Positions 43,835 to 52,692 of a stretch of 64,000 bases of DNA are shown here, piece after piece. This DNA is from Polaribacter dokdonensis (GTDB lineage: Bacteria > Bacteroidota > Bacteroidia > Flavobacteriales > Flavobacteriaceae). How positions within the stretch are numbered: position 1 is the first letter of the stretch; the number at the start of each line of letters is the position of its first letter. The translations under genes were made by a program, and so were the position numbers. The notes below the pieces were generated by a model. That model had not been told where the DNA came from. It did not search any database and worked only from the letters and a program-made list of their open reading frames with translations. The stretch is from positions 2,935,501 to 2,999,500 of the forward strand of contig NZ_CP101505.1 in assembly GCF_024362345.1 (NCBI RefSeq). The letters are read 5' to 3'.

Positions 43835-45496
43835 CTAGAACTTATATTCGCTTAATGGTTTAGGGAATTTTTCAGGATTTGCTGCAAGGTGATATCTTGG
43901 GTCATCTATACCTTCTTCTATAATATCTGTAAAGATTGGAGATGCTTTATAAAGCAATACCTTGCAATCTTCACTAAGGTGTTTTAAAGTTACTTTTTTA
44001 TTTAAGGCTTGATATTTTTCTACCAAAGCAAAAATAGCTTCAATAGCAGAATGATCCGATATTCTTGCTTCTACAAAATCTATTTCTACTTGATCAGGAT
44101 CATTTTTAACATCAAATTTTTCGTTAAATGCTAAAATGCTTCCAAAAAATAAAGGTCCCCAAATTTCATATATTTTTGTACCATCTTCTTTAAAACGTTT
44201 TCGAGCTCTAATTCTTCTTGCGTTTTCCCACGCAAAAACTAGGGCAGAAATAATCACACCAACAAAAACAGCAATTGCTAAATCAAAAATAACGGTTACA
44301 GCAGATACAGTTATTAGTACAAAAGCATCAGACTTAGGTATTTTTTTAAGAATTCTAAAACTAGACCAAGCAAAAGTTTCAATAACCATCATAAACATTA
44401 CACCTACTAATGCTGCAATTGGTACTTGTTCTATCAATTTATCTGTAAAAAGAATAAAAGTTAATAAGGTAACAGCCATTATTATTCCAGATAATCTTCC
44501 TCTACCACCTGCATTTATATTAATTACAGTTTGGCCAATCATTCCACAACCTCCTGTTCCACCAAACAAACCACTTACAATATTTCCTGCTCCTTGAGCT
44601 ACACATTCTTTATTTCCATTTCCTCTGGTTTCTGTTAATTCATCAACTAAATTCATGGTCATTAAAGATTCAATTAAACCAACAGAAGCTGCTAAAACTG
44701 CAAATGGTAAAATAAATGTTAGTGTGTCTAAATTAAAAGGTAAGTTTTGCCAAAGTTCTAAATTTGGAGTTGGAAATTCGCCTTTCAATCCAGTTCCTCC
44801 TCCTTCTATAATATAAGAACCAACTGTAGAAACTTCTAAGCCAGAAAAAACTACAATTAACGTAGTTATTAAAATCGCAGTTAATGAAGCTGGTATTTTT
44901 TTAGTAATTTTAGGTAGTACCCAAATAATACCCATAGTTAAGGCTACTAAACCAATCATTATCATTAGTTCTGAACCTTGCATAAAAGTGCTTACATATT
45001 CATTAACTCCTTCTGCTGAAACAGACAAAGATTTATGAGAAAACATTTTTACTTGAGCCCAGAAAATTACGATAGCTAATCCATTTACAAACCCCATCAT
45101 TACTGGGTGTGGAATTAATCTTACAAACTTTCCTAATTTAAATACACCTGCTAAAATTTGAATAATACCCATTAATATTACACAAGCTAATAAGTAAAAA
45201 TAACCCATGTTATCTATTGGTGTATCAAACAACATTCCTTTTGTATGTCCTTCAGAAATCATAGAGACAAAAATTACAGCAACAGCACCAGCAGCTCCAG
45301 AAATTAAACCTGGTCTACCACCAAAAATGGCTGTAATTAAACCTATTATAAAAGCACCAGAAAGCGCTACTAAAGGGTCTATTTGAGCAACAAACGCAAA
45401 AGCAACTACCTCAGGAATCATAGCTAAAGAAACAGTAATACCTGCTAAAACATCGTCTTTAACATTAGGTGTAATTTTTTTTATGAATTCTGTCAT
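43835..45496 (-). CDS. SulP-family anion transporter with STAS domain
   Basis: The 553-residue transporter has the SulP core (about 1-420, ten or more helices; AMIPEVVAFAFVAQIDP near the N-terminus, FGGTGGCGMIGQT in the middle) and a cytoplasmic C-terminal STAS domain (about 435-545). Family members move sulfate, bicarbonate or other anions with sodium or protons. The ion cannot be told from sequence. A -7 box (TATATTTG on the minus strand, 45521-45528) precedes it. Confidence 0.92.
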   Translation of the reverse strand: MTEFIKKITPNVKDDVLAGITVSLAMIPEVVAFAFVAQIDPLVALSGAFIIGLITAIFGGRPGLISGAAGAVAVIFVSMISEGHTKGMLFDTPIDNMGYFYLLACVILMGIIQILAGVFKLGKFVRLIPHPVMMGFVNGLAIVIFWAQVKMFSHKSLSVSAEGVNEYVSTFMQGSELMIMIGLVALTMGIIWVLPKITKKIPASLTAILITTLIVVFSGLEVSTVGSYIIEGGGTGLKGEFPTPNLELWQNLPFNLDTLTFILPFAVLAASVGLIESLMTMNLVDELTETRGNGNKECVAQGAGNIVSGLFGGTGGCGMIGQTVININAGGRGRLSGIIMAVTLLTFILFTDKLIEQVPIAALVGVMFMMVIETFAWSSFRILKKIPKSDAFVLITVSAVTVIFDLAIAVFVGVIISALVFAWENARRIRARKRFKEDGTKIYEIWGPLFFGSILAFNEKFDVKNDPDQVEIDFVEARISDHSAIEAIFALVEKYQALNKKVTLKHLSEDCKVLLYKASPIFTDIIEEGIDDPRYHLAANPEKFPKPLSEYKF

Positions 45497-45543
45497 AATT
45501 TATGGGCTTTTAAAAGTCGGCAAATATAGTATGTTTTTTATAT

Positions 45544-46140
45544 TTAAGCCTGTTTATAAGCATCATATACCAATTTAATGTTAGTATAAGTATTAGTAAG
45601 TGCGCTTTTAATTTCTTTTGAGTTTAGAAAAGCGACTTTTGTAATGCCTTCTTCTAATTGAGGAGTTAATGTTGAATCATCATTAGAGTGCATTAAAAAC
45701 CAAAAGGTTTGCTTTAAATTTAAACCTTTATAATCATAAATATGATAGGTGGTAGGTAGCTGTTTTATGATAGATAAATTGGTAATTCCACATTCTTCTT
45801 CTACTTCTCTAATAGCAGCTATTTCTTTAGATTCTCCTTTTTCTATTCCTCCTTTTGGTAAATCCCAAACCTCATTTCTATAAATAAATAATACAGATTT
45901 TTCATCATTTAAAACTAAACCACCAGCAGCAGGAATTACTTTTAAATTTTTGATGAATAATTGCCAATCAAGTTCTAAATTTGCAGTGATAAGAATGATA
46001 CCAAAAGTGGATGTTTCTTGCAATTTTAAAAGTACATCCTTAAAATTAATCTCAGAGAATGAATAAATTGGAAAATTTTTTTCATTTTTTGATGAAGATG
46101 TGATAATTATTGGTTTATCATTTACAAAAACTTTATACAT
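45544..46140 (-). CDS. NUDIX hydrolase
   Basis: This hydrolase of about 198 residues has the Nudix box GGIEKGESKEIAAIREVEEECG near residues 112-133. The N-terminal half (about 1-70) is a separate small domain. I use the ATG at 46140 (MYKVFVNDKPI); ATGs at 46149 and 46161 are in frame, but the latter lies inside the gene's own -7 box (46159-46166). Substrate is unknown. The 5' end is interlocked with the pyrE promoter. Confidence 0.85.
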   Translation of the reverse strand: MYKVFVNDKPIIITSSSKNEKNFPIYSFSEINFKDVLLKLQETSTFGIILITANLELDWQLFIKNLKVIPAAGGLVLNDEKSVLFIYRNEVWDLPKGGIEKGESKEIAAIREVEEECGITNLSIIKQLPTTYHIYDYKGLNLKQTFWFLMHSNDDSTLTPQLEEGITKVAFLNSKEIKSALTNTYTNIKLVYDAYKQA

Positions 46141-46166
46141 TTGTGACATGGTTATGAACAAAGATA
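46136..46166. promoter_or_regulatory. interlocked divergent -7 boxes of NUDIX gene and pyrE
   Basis: TACATTTG at 46136-46143 (plus) is 4 nt before pyrE ATG 46148 and covers the NUDIX start codon. CAAAGATA at 46159-46166 (TATCTTTG on the minus strand) lies inside the first pyrE codons and serves the NUDIX gene. A TTGG at 46110-46113 may be the pyrE -33 element. Confidence 0.5.
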
Positions 46167-46789
46167 CTTCAAAAAAAACAGCTGAACTTTTATTGCAGAT
46201 AAAAGCGATTAAACTAAGTCCTAATGAACCTTTTCAATGGGCTTCAGGTTGGAAATCTCCTATTTATTGTGATAATAGAGTTACCTTATCTTATCCTCCT
46301 GTTCGTGTTTTCTTAAAGGAAGAAATTGCTAAAATTGCAGAATTAGAATATGGAAAACCAGATGTAATTGCTGGGGTTGCAACAGGAGCTATAGCAATTG
46401 GTATTTTGGTTGCTCAAGAACTTGGAGTTCCTTTTGTTTATGTTAGGCCTGAGCCTAAAAAACATGGTAGAAAAAACCAAATAGAAGGACATTTAGAAAG
46501 TGGTCAAAATGTAGTTGTTATTGAAGATTTAATAAGTACAGGTAATAGCAGTTTAAATGCAGTAGCAGCCTTAAAAGAGGCAGGAGCTGTTGTAAAAGGT
46601 ATGGTTGCTATTTTTTCTTACGGATTTGATGTAGCCACACAGAATTTTAAAGATAAAAACGTAAACTTAAAAACGTTAAGCAATTACGAGAATTTATTAG
46701 AGCAAGCATTAGATAGTAATTATATTTCTCAAAAAGAATTAGCTACTTTACAAGAATGGAGAGCTAACCCTAGTGAGTGGAATCAATAA
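46148..46789 (+). CDS. pyrE: orotate phosphoribosyltransferase
   Basis: This enzyme of about 213 residues transfers ribose-phosphate from PRPP to orotate in UMP synthesis. The PRPP-binding loop VVVIEDLISTGNSSL is near residue 120, and PEPKKHGRKNQIEG is the flexible catalytic loop. ATG 46148 follows the -7 box; ATG 46154 is an alternative, two codons shorter. A START-fold protein gene lies 11 nt downstream. Confidence 0.96.
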   Translation: MVMNKDTSKKTAELLLQIKAIKLSPNEPFQWASGWKSPIYCDNRVTLSYPPVRVFLKEEIAKIAELEYGKPDVIAGVATGAIAIGILVAQELGVPFVYVRPEPKKHGRKNQIEGHLESGQNVVVIEDLISTGNSSLNAVAALKEAGAVVKGMVAIFSYGFDVATQNFKDKNVNLKTLSNYENLLEQALDSNYISQKELATLQEWRANPSEWNQ

Positions 46790-46800
46790 AATAAATAAGC

Positions 46801-47190
46801 ATGAATATACAAGGTACTAGAGTAGTTGTTGAGAAATCTCAAAAAGAAACTTTCGAATTTTTATCAGATTTAAAAAATTTTGAGCAGTTAATGCCAGAAT
46901 CTATTCAAAAGTTTGAGGTAGAAGGAGATTCTTTTATTTTTGGCTTAAAAGGTATGCCAGAAATTAGGTTAGTCCTTAAGGAAAAAACACCATATTCTAA
47001 TGTAACTCTAGGAGCTGCAAGTAGCAAATTAGATTTTCAATTGGTTGCAGATATTCAGTCTATAGATGAAGATTCTTCAGAAGTTCAATTAGAATTTCAA
47101 GGTAAGTTTAATGCAATGATGGCAATGATGGTTAAAAAGCCATTAACTAGTTTTATTGAAACGCTTACAGATAATTTAGAAACAATTTAG
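46801..47190 (+). CDS. SRPBCC (START-like) family protein
   Basis: The 129-residue soluble protein has the pattern of the SRPBCC ligand-binding fold: VVVEKSQKETFEFLSDLKNFEQLMP at the N-terminus and a long C-terminal helix (MMVKKPLTSFIETLTDNL). Ligand unknown. It is probably co-transcribed with pyrE, and its stop overlaps the convergent birA gene by 4 nt. Confidence 0.82.
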   Translation: MNIQGTRVVVEKSQKETFEFLSDLKNFEQLMPESIQKFEVEGDSFIFGLKGMPEIRLVLKEKTPYSNVTLGAASSKLDFQLVADIQSIDEDSSEVQLEFQGKFNAMMAMMVKKPLTSFIETLTDNLETI

Positions 47191-47918
47191 GCAAAGGAAA
47201 TTTCTTTAATTCCAAACTCTTTTAAACTTTCATCTTCAAGTTCTACTTGCAGATTTCCAGAAGAAGAGATTCCTATAATTTTACCCATAAATAAAACATT
47301 CTTAGTAGTTTTAAACATACTTGGAGTGTTTTTTTTATAAAGCACATTTAAATAGTCAGCTTCTAAATTCTTATAATCTTTTTGAACTACTTGGTTTACT
47401 CGATTTTTTATGGAATTTACGACTTCAATTAATAAATCATCTAGATTATATAATTTACCAGTTATATTTGTTAGAGATGAAACCTTATTTAAATCATCTC
47501 TAAATTCTTCTTGATTCACATTAATTCCAATTCCAACTATAGATTTCTGTATAAAGCTTTTAGAAATTGAATTTTCAATTAAAATTCCACATATTTTCTG
47601 ATTAGCTGACAGAATGTCGTTTGGCCATTTAATAAAAAGCTGGTTGTCAATATATTTAGAAATTACATCGTAAACAGCCAAACAGATTGCAAAATTAAAA
47701 TATTTCTGATGTGTTATTTGTAAATCTAAATCACTAATAAAGGTACTAAACGTAAGGTTTTTATTAGGTTCTGATGACCAAGAACTTTCTCTTTGACCAC
47801 GACCTTTTGTTTGATCTTTAGCAACAACTACTGTATAGTTTTTTAAGGTAGAATTTTTAGCCATTTCTTTTAAAAAAGAACTTGTAGAATCAATGGCATT
47901 AAGTTTGATTAATTTCAA
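47187..47918 (-). CDS. birA: biotin--[acetyl-CoA-carboxylase] ligase
   Basis: The 243-residue ligase attaches biotin to the carboxyl-carrier protein of acetyl-CoA carboxylase. The biotinyl-AMP loop KGRGQRESSW (about 38-47) and IKWPNDIL (about 99-106) are clear. The chain lacks the N-terminal HTH of E. coli BirA, so it is an enzyme without repressor function. It diverges from rsfS. Confidence 0.94.
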   Translation of the reverse strand: MKLIKLNAIDSTSSFLKEMAKNSTLKNYTVVVAKDQTKGRGQRESSWSSEPNKNLTFSTFISDLDLQITHQKYFNFAICLAVYDVISKYIDNQLFIKWPNDILSANQKICGILIENSISKSFIQKSIVGIGINVNQEEFRDDLNKVSSLTNITGKLYNLDDLLIEVVNSIKNRVNQVVQKDYKNLEADYLNVLYKKNTPSMFKTTKNVLFMGKIIGISSSGNLQVELEDESLKEFGIKEISFA

Positions 47919-47975
47919 TTGTTAAATATTGTGTAAACTAGTTCAATATTACGCAAAATACTCGCAAAAAAATAA

Positions 47976-47983
47976 TAACTTTG
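47976..47983 (+). promoter_or_regulatory. -7 box of the rsfS-ftsH operon
   Basis: TAACTTTG is an exact TAnnTTTG match, 21 nt before the rsfS ATG. Confidence 0.5.
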
Positions 47984-48004
47984 CACTAAATAGAGAAGAG
48001 ATTA

Positions 48005-48373
48005 ATGACAAAAAAACAAGTAAGCGCAGATGATTTAATCGCTGTAATTATTAAAGGAATTGATGATGTTAAAGGAGAAAACATCCAATTATTAGATTTA
48101 AGAGATATAGAAAATACCGTTTGCGATTATTTTATAATTTGCTCTGGTAATTCAAATACACAAGTGAACGCCATTTCTGGTTCGGTTCAAAAAGTAGTTA
48201 GTAAAGAGGTTAAAGATAAACCTTGGCATGTAGAAGGTCAAGGAAACTCTGAATGGGTTTTAATGGATTATGTAAATGTTGTTGTTCACATTTTTCAAAA
48301 GCATGTTAGAGATTATTATGATATAGAAAGCCTTTGGGGTGATGCAAAAATCACCGAAATTAATCCAGTATAA
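48005..48373 (+). CDS. rsfS: ribosome silencing factor
   Basis: The 122-residue RsfS/Iojap protein binds L14 on the large subunit and blocks subunit joining when nutrients are low. CDYFIICSGNSNTQVNAI and WHVEGQGNSEWVLMDY are the family motifs. It is first in a run with ftsH (20 nt downstream), the usual flavobacterial order. Confidence 0.95.
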   Translation: MTKKQVSADDLIAVIIKGIDDVKGENIQLLDLRDIENTVCDYFIICSGNSNTQVNAISGSVQKVVSKEVKDKPWHVEGQGNSEWVLMDYVNVVVHIFQKHVRDYYDIESLWGDAKITEINPV

Positions 48374-48393
48374 TCCTATTGATTTTATAACAC

Positions 48394-50367
48394 ATGAGTG
48401 ATTCAAATAAAGAAAATAAATCAAATATGCCAAAATTTAAGTTCAGCTCTTACTGGATTTATGGAGGTATATTCTTAGCAATTATAGCCATTCAATTTTT
48501 TAGTAGTGGTGATTTAGCTTCAAAAAGTATTTCAAAAAATAAATTCGACGAAATTTTAAAAGATAACGACATAAAGAAAATTGTTGTTATTAATAAAGAT
48601 GTAGCTCAAATTTATTTAACGCAAGAAGCATTAAAGAAAGAGAAACATCAAAAGTTTACTACCTCTACATTTTACAGACCTGGTGATGCTGTGTATGAGT
48701 ATAACTTTGGAGATCAACGAACTTTTGAGCAGAATGTAAGTGAAGCTAAAAAAGAAAAAAAATTAATTGTTGATATTGATAATAAAGAAAAAACAAGCAT
48801 TTTCGATGCTATAATTGGTTTCTTACCATTCATCATATTAATAGCTATTTGGTTGTTTTTTATGAAAAGAATGTCTGGTGGAGGATCAGGTTCTGGTGGA
48901 GGAGGTCAAATTTTTAGCATAGGTAAATCTAAAGCTAAGTTATTTGATAAAGACACTAAAGTAAAAACTACATTTGAAAATGTGGCTGGTTTAGAAGGCG
49001 CAAAGGAAGAAGTACAAGAGATTGTAGATTTCTTAAAAAGCCCAGAGAAATATACTTCATTAGGAGGTAAAATACCAAAAGGAGCTTTATTAGTAGGTCC
49101 TCCAGGTACAGGTAAAACATTATTAGCTAAAGCTGTTGCAGGTGAAGCAGGTGTTCCTTTTTTCTCACTTTCTGGTTCAGATTTTGTAGAAATGTTTGTA
49201 GGTGTAGGTGCTTCTAGAGTGCGTGACTTATTTAAGCAAGCTCAGCAAAAATCACCATCTATTATTTTTATAGATGAGATTGATGCAATTGGTAGAGCTC
49301 GTGGTAAAAATTCGATGACAGGTGGTAATGATGAGCGTGAAAACACACTTAATCAATTATTAACTGAAATGGATGGTTTTGGTACAGATACTAATGTAAT
49401 TGTACTTGCTGCAACAAACAGAGCAGATGTTTTAGATAAAGCTTTAATGCGTGCAGGACGTTTTGACAGACAGATTTATGTAGACTTACCAGATATTAGA
49501 GAAAGACAAGAAATTTTTGAAGTACATATTAAACCTTTAAAATTAGCAGATGATGTAAATGTTGAGTTTTTAGCTCAGCAAACACCAGGTTTTTCTGGGG
49601 CAGATATTGCTAACATGTGTAATGAAGCTGCATTAATTGCTGCAAGACATGGTAAGAAAGCAATTCATCATCAAGACTTCTTAGATGCAGTAGATAGAAT
49701 TGTTGGTGGTTTAGAAAAGAAGAAAAAAAGAATAACACCAAAAGAGAAAAAAGTAATTGCTTTTCATGAAGCTGGTCATGCAACTGTTAGTTGGATGTTA
49801 GAACATGCTGCACCATTAGTAAAGGTAACTATTGTACCTAGAGGACAATCTTTAGGAGCAGCTTGGTATTTACCAGCAGAACGCTTGATAGTACAAACAG
49901 AGCAAATGTTAGACGAAATGTGTGCTACTCTAGGTGGTAGAGCTGCAGAAAAAATTATTTTCAACAAGATTTCTACAGGTGCTTTAAGTGATTTAGAAAA
50001 AGTAACCAAACAAGCAAGAGCTATGGTTACAGTGTATGGTTTAAATGATGAAGTAGGTAATATTACTTATTATGATTCATCAGGTAACGATGCTTTTGTA
50101 AAACCTTACAGTGAAGAAACTGGTAAAATGATTGATAGAGAAATTTCTAAAATGATAGAAATTCAATATCAAAGAGCAATAGAATTACTTTCTAACAATA
50201 AAGAAAAACTTACAGTTTTAGCTGAGTTATTATTAGAGAAAGAAGTAATTTTTAAAGACGATTTGCAGAAAATTTTTGGTAAAAGACCTTTTGAAGCTTT
50301 AGATACAGAAATAAAGCCAGAAGATGAAATAGATTTACCAACAGAGGAGACTTCAACAGAATCGTAA
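48394..50367 (+). CDS. ftsH: ATP-dependent zinc metalloprotease FtsH
   Basis: The 657-residue membrane AAA+ protease degrades damaged membrane and regulatory proteins. Two N-terminal transmembrane segments (about 16-33 and 130-155) flank a periplasmic loop. A Gly/Ser-rich linker follows, then Walker A GPPGTGKT (about 229-236), Walker [23 protein letters not shown] and the zinc site HEAGH (about 455-459). The acidic tail is short. It is followed after 6 nt by a LUD-domain gene. Confidence 0.98.
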   Translation: MSDSNKENKSNMPKFKFSSYWIYGGIFLAIIAIQFFSSGDLASKSISKNKFDEILKDNDIKKIVVINKDVAQIYLTQEALKKEKHQKFTTSTFYRPGDAVYEYNFGDQRTFEQNVSEAKKEKKLIVDIDNKEKTSIFDAIIGFLPFIILIAIWLFFMKRMSGGGSGSGGGGQIFSIGKSKAKLFDKDTKVKTTFENVAGLEGAKEEVQEIVDFLKSPEKYTSLGGKIPKGALLVGPPGTGKTLLAKAVAGEAGVPFFSLSGSDFVEMFVGVGASRVRDLFKQAQQKSPSIIFIDEIDAIGRARGKNSMTGGNDERENTLNQLLTEMDGFGTDTNVIVLAATNRADVLDKALMRAGRFDRQIYVDLPDIRERQEIFEVHIKPLKLADDVNVEFLAQQTPGFSGADIANMCNEAALIAARHGKKAIHHQDFLDAVDRIVGGLEKKKKRITPKEKKVIAFHEAGHATVSWMLEHAAPLVKVTIVPRGQSLGAAWYLPAERLIVQTEQMLDEMCATLGGRAAEKIIFNKISTGALSDLEKVTKQARAMVTVYGLNDEVGNITYYDSSGNDAFVKPYSEETGKMIDREISKMIEIQYQRAIELLSNNKEKLTVLAELLLEKEVIFKDDLQKIFGKRPFEALDTEIKPEDEIDLPTEETSTES

Positions 50368-50373
50368 TTTTTA

Positions 50374-50958
50374 ATGGATTTTCTAAAGAAACTTTTTAAT
50401 ATCCCAAGTAAAGAGGATAAACAAATACAAAATCAAGAGGTAAATTTATCTCTTGATGATTTGTTTGTACACAACTTTGTAAACAAAGGAGGTAAGTTTC
50501 TTTATTGTACAAGTGAAGCAGATGTAAAAACTAATTTTGCCAATATTCTAACAGAGAATAATTGGAAATCTGTGCAGCTTTTAAACACTAAATTAAAGTC
50601 TGTTATTAATCAAAAAGAGGTTACAATTGATTCTAAATTGAATTCGGAAGCGCCTATTTTTACAACTTGTGAACATTTAATTGCAGATAAAGGAGATGTT
50701 TTATTTTCTTCAAATCAACTAAAGAGCACAAGACTAAAAGAGTTTACCAATAATTTTATCGTATACGCAACTACAAGTCAACTGGTTAAAGATACTGGTC
50801 AAGGTCTTACAGGAATCAAGACAAAGTATGTAAATAATTTACCTACAAATATATCTTCAATAAAAAATTATAACACTCAGAATGTTGATGATAATTTTTT
50901 AAACTATGGCAACAATAACTCAAAAAACTTATATTTGTTGTTGTTTGAAGATTTATAA
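50374..50958 (+). CDS. LUD-domain protein
   Basis: The 194-residue protein resembles the LUD (LutB/LutC, YkgG) fold. Features are a central helical region, a strand ending CEHLIADKGDVLFSSNQLK and an acid/lactate-utilisation-like core. No iron-sulfur cysteine cluster is present. It sits between ftsH (6 nt) and cdsA (1 nt), where a lactate enzyme would be out of place, so its job here is uncertain. Confidence 0.7.
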   Translation: MDFLKKLFNIPSKEDKQIQNQEVNLSLDDLFVHNFVNKGGKFLYCTSEADVKTNFANILTENNWKSVQLLNTKLKSVINQKEVTIDSKLNSEAPIFTTCEHLIADKGDVLFSSNQLKSTRLKEFTNNFIVYATTSQLVKDTGQGLTGIKTKYVNNLPTNISSIKNYNTQNVDDNFLNYGNNNSKNLYLLLFEDL

Positions 50959-50959
50959 T

Positions 50960-51754
50960 ATGCGCAACCTTTTAAGAAGGAGTTTTTCTGGAATTATTTA
51001 TGTCCTAATTTTTATTTCTGCTATTCTCTTTTCTAAGGAGTCATATACCATTTTAATTACTTTTTTTGGATTTTTATGCATTTGGGAGTTCTCTAGAATG
51101 ATATCCTTAAAAAATTATGCTGCATATATTTTATTTCCATTAACCCTTTACTTATTAATTAGTAGACAATATAGTTATGCTTCTATGGGTATACTTGCTA
51201 TTACATTGCTATCATCTACATATTTACTATATCAATTATTTGTAAAAAAGGAAATTAGCTATAAAGATAACAGGCAAAAATTAGGGTTAACATATAGGTA
51301 TGTTATATTTTCAATGTGTTTTTTGGTACTATTACCATTTTATGAAAACAGTTTTCATCCTTACTTAATGATTAGTATTTTATCTTTAATCTGGGTTAAT
51401 GATTCTTTTGCATTTTTAATAGGTAAAAATTTCGGAAAGCATAAACTTTTTCCTTCTGTATCTCCAAAAAAAACAATTGAAGGGTTTATTGGAGGTTTAG
51501 TATTCTCTCTTTTAGCAGCATTACTTATCAGTAAATTTAACTTAGATTTCTCTATGTTAAACTGGTTAATTATAAGTGTATTGGTATCTGCATTGGGTAC
51601 AACAGGAGATTTGGTAGAGTCAAAATTTAAAAGACAAGCTGGTATTAAAGACAGTGGAAACATTATGCCTGGTCATGGAGGAATTTTAGACAGGTTAGAT
51701 AGTTTACTATTTGCTGCACCCTTTGTATATTTGTTTATTAATTATATTATTTAA
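50960..51754 (+). CDS. cdsA: phosphatidate cytidylyltransferase
   Basis: The 264-residue integral membrane enzyme makes CDP-diacylglycerol from phosphatidate and CTP. The signature GDLVESKFKRQAGIKDSG...MPGHGGILDRLDS lies at about 218-250 and about eight helices are visible. ATG 50960 (MRNLLRRSFSG) is used; an upstream in-frame ATG at 50906 would overlap the LUD gene. psd follows after 3 nt, so both steps towards phosphatidylethanolamine are linked. Confidence 0.95.
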   Translation: MRNLLRRSFSGIIYVLIFISAILFSKESYTILITFFGFLCIWEFSRMISLKNYAAYILFPLTLYLLISRQYSYASMGILAITLLSSTYLLYQLFVKKEISYKDNRQKLGLTYRYVIFSMCFLVLLPFYENSFHPYLMISILSLIWVNDSFAFLIGKNFGKHKLFPSVSPKKTIEGFIGGLVFSLLAALLISKFNLDFSMLNWLIISVLVSALGTTGDLVESKFKRQAGIKDSGNIMPGHGGILDRLDSLLFAAPFVYLFINYII

Positions 51755-51757
51755 AGC

Positions 51758-52414
51758 ATGATTCGATTTCATAAAGAAGGTTACAAGATTATTGTAATTA
51801 CATTTATTATTGTTATTGCTGCTATTCTTTTGGCAGAAAAATTTATAGATATTATTTGGATTACGAAATCAATTCAAATTTTAGCATTGGCTTTTTTAAT
51901 CATTGTTTTACAGTTTTTTAGAAACCCGAAAAGACTTACTGAGTTAAATGAAACTACCATAGTTGCTCCTGTTGATGGTAAAGTTGTAGTAATAGAAGAA
52001 GTAGAAGAACCAGAATATTTTAAAGACAAAAGGTTACAAGTTTCTATTTTTATGTCTCCTATAAACGTACATGTTACAAGGTATGCTATGAGTGGTAAAA
52101 TTAAATACAGCAAGTATCACCCAGGAAAATATTTAGTTGCTTGGCATCCAAAAGCATCTACAGATAATGAAAGAACAACCATTGTAATTCATAATGATAA
52201 TTTTGGTGATGTATTGTACAGACAAATTGCAGGAGCACTTGCCAAAAGAATTGTAAATTATGCTATTGAAGGTGAAGATGTTGTGCAAGGTACAGATGCT
52301 GGCTTTATTAAATTTGGTTCACGTGTAGATTTATATTTTCCTTTAGGTACTAAACTAAATGTTAGTTTGGGAGACAAAGTAAAGGGAGGTACACAAGTTA
52401 TTGCAGAAAAATAA
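51758..52414 (+). CDS. psd: phosphatidylserine decarboxylase family protein
   Basis: The 218-residue proenzyme makes phosphatidylethanolamine. Two N-terminal hydrophobic segments (about 12-28 and 34-50) precede the catalytic domain with VAPVDGKVVVIEE, FMSPINVHVTRY and the self-cleavage site FGSRVD (Gly-Ser) near residue 190, which yields the pyruvoyl group. It belongs to the short PSD-A type. The following ACBP frame begins at or just after its stop. Confidence 0.93.
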   Translation: MIRFHKEGYKIIVITFIIVIAAILLAEKFIDIIWITKSIQILALAFLIIVLQFFRNPKRLTELNETTIVAPVDGKVVVIEEVEEPEYFKDKRLQVSIFMSPINVHVTRYAMSGKIKYSKYHPGKYLVAWHPKASTDNERTTIVIHNDNFGDVLYRQIAGALAKRIVNYAIEGEDVVQGTDAGFIKFGSRVDLYFPLGTKLNVSLGDKVKGGTQVIAEK

Positions 52415-52416
52415 AG

Positions 52417-52689
52417 ATTATTAAAGATTTAGATCAGAATTTTAATGATGCTTTTCAAAAACTATCAAAGCTCGAAAAGACAATTGCTCCAGATTTAATG
52501 CTTCAGCTTTATGCCTATCATAAACAAGCAAATTTTGGAAACAATTTTTCATTTAATAGTGGTTTAGATGTTAGAAGTGGTTTTAAGTTTAATGCTTGGA
52601 TGCAGTTAAAAGGCATGTCTTCAGACGAAGCAAAAGAGAAGTATATAGAATTAGCAAATGAAATTTTAAAGGAAAATAAAGATAGTTAG
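52417..52689 (+). CDS. acyl-CoA-binding protein (no canonical start codon)
   Basis: The frame encodes a complete ACBP fold: helix 1 LDQNFNDAFQKLSKL, helix 2 PDLMLQLYAYHKQA, FNSGLDVRSGFKFNAWMQLKGM and a last helix. It would bind acyl-CoA esters in the cytosol beside phospholipid genes. The first in-frame ATG (52498) lies inside helix 2. Between the last upstream in-frame stop (52363-52365) and that ATG there is no ATG, GTG, TTG or CTG. Initiation is therefore probably at an ATT (52417 or 52420) or ATA (52411) right at the psd stop. The exact start is uncertain. Confidence 0.75.
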   Translation: MIKDLDQNFNDAFQKLSKLEKTIAPDLMLQLYAYHKQANFGNNFSFNSGLDVRSGFKFNAWMQLKGMSSDEAKEKYIELANEILKENKDS

Positions 52690-52692
52690 ATT

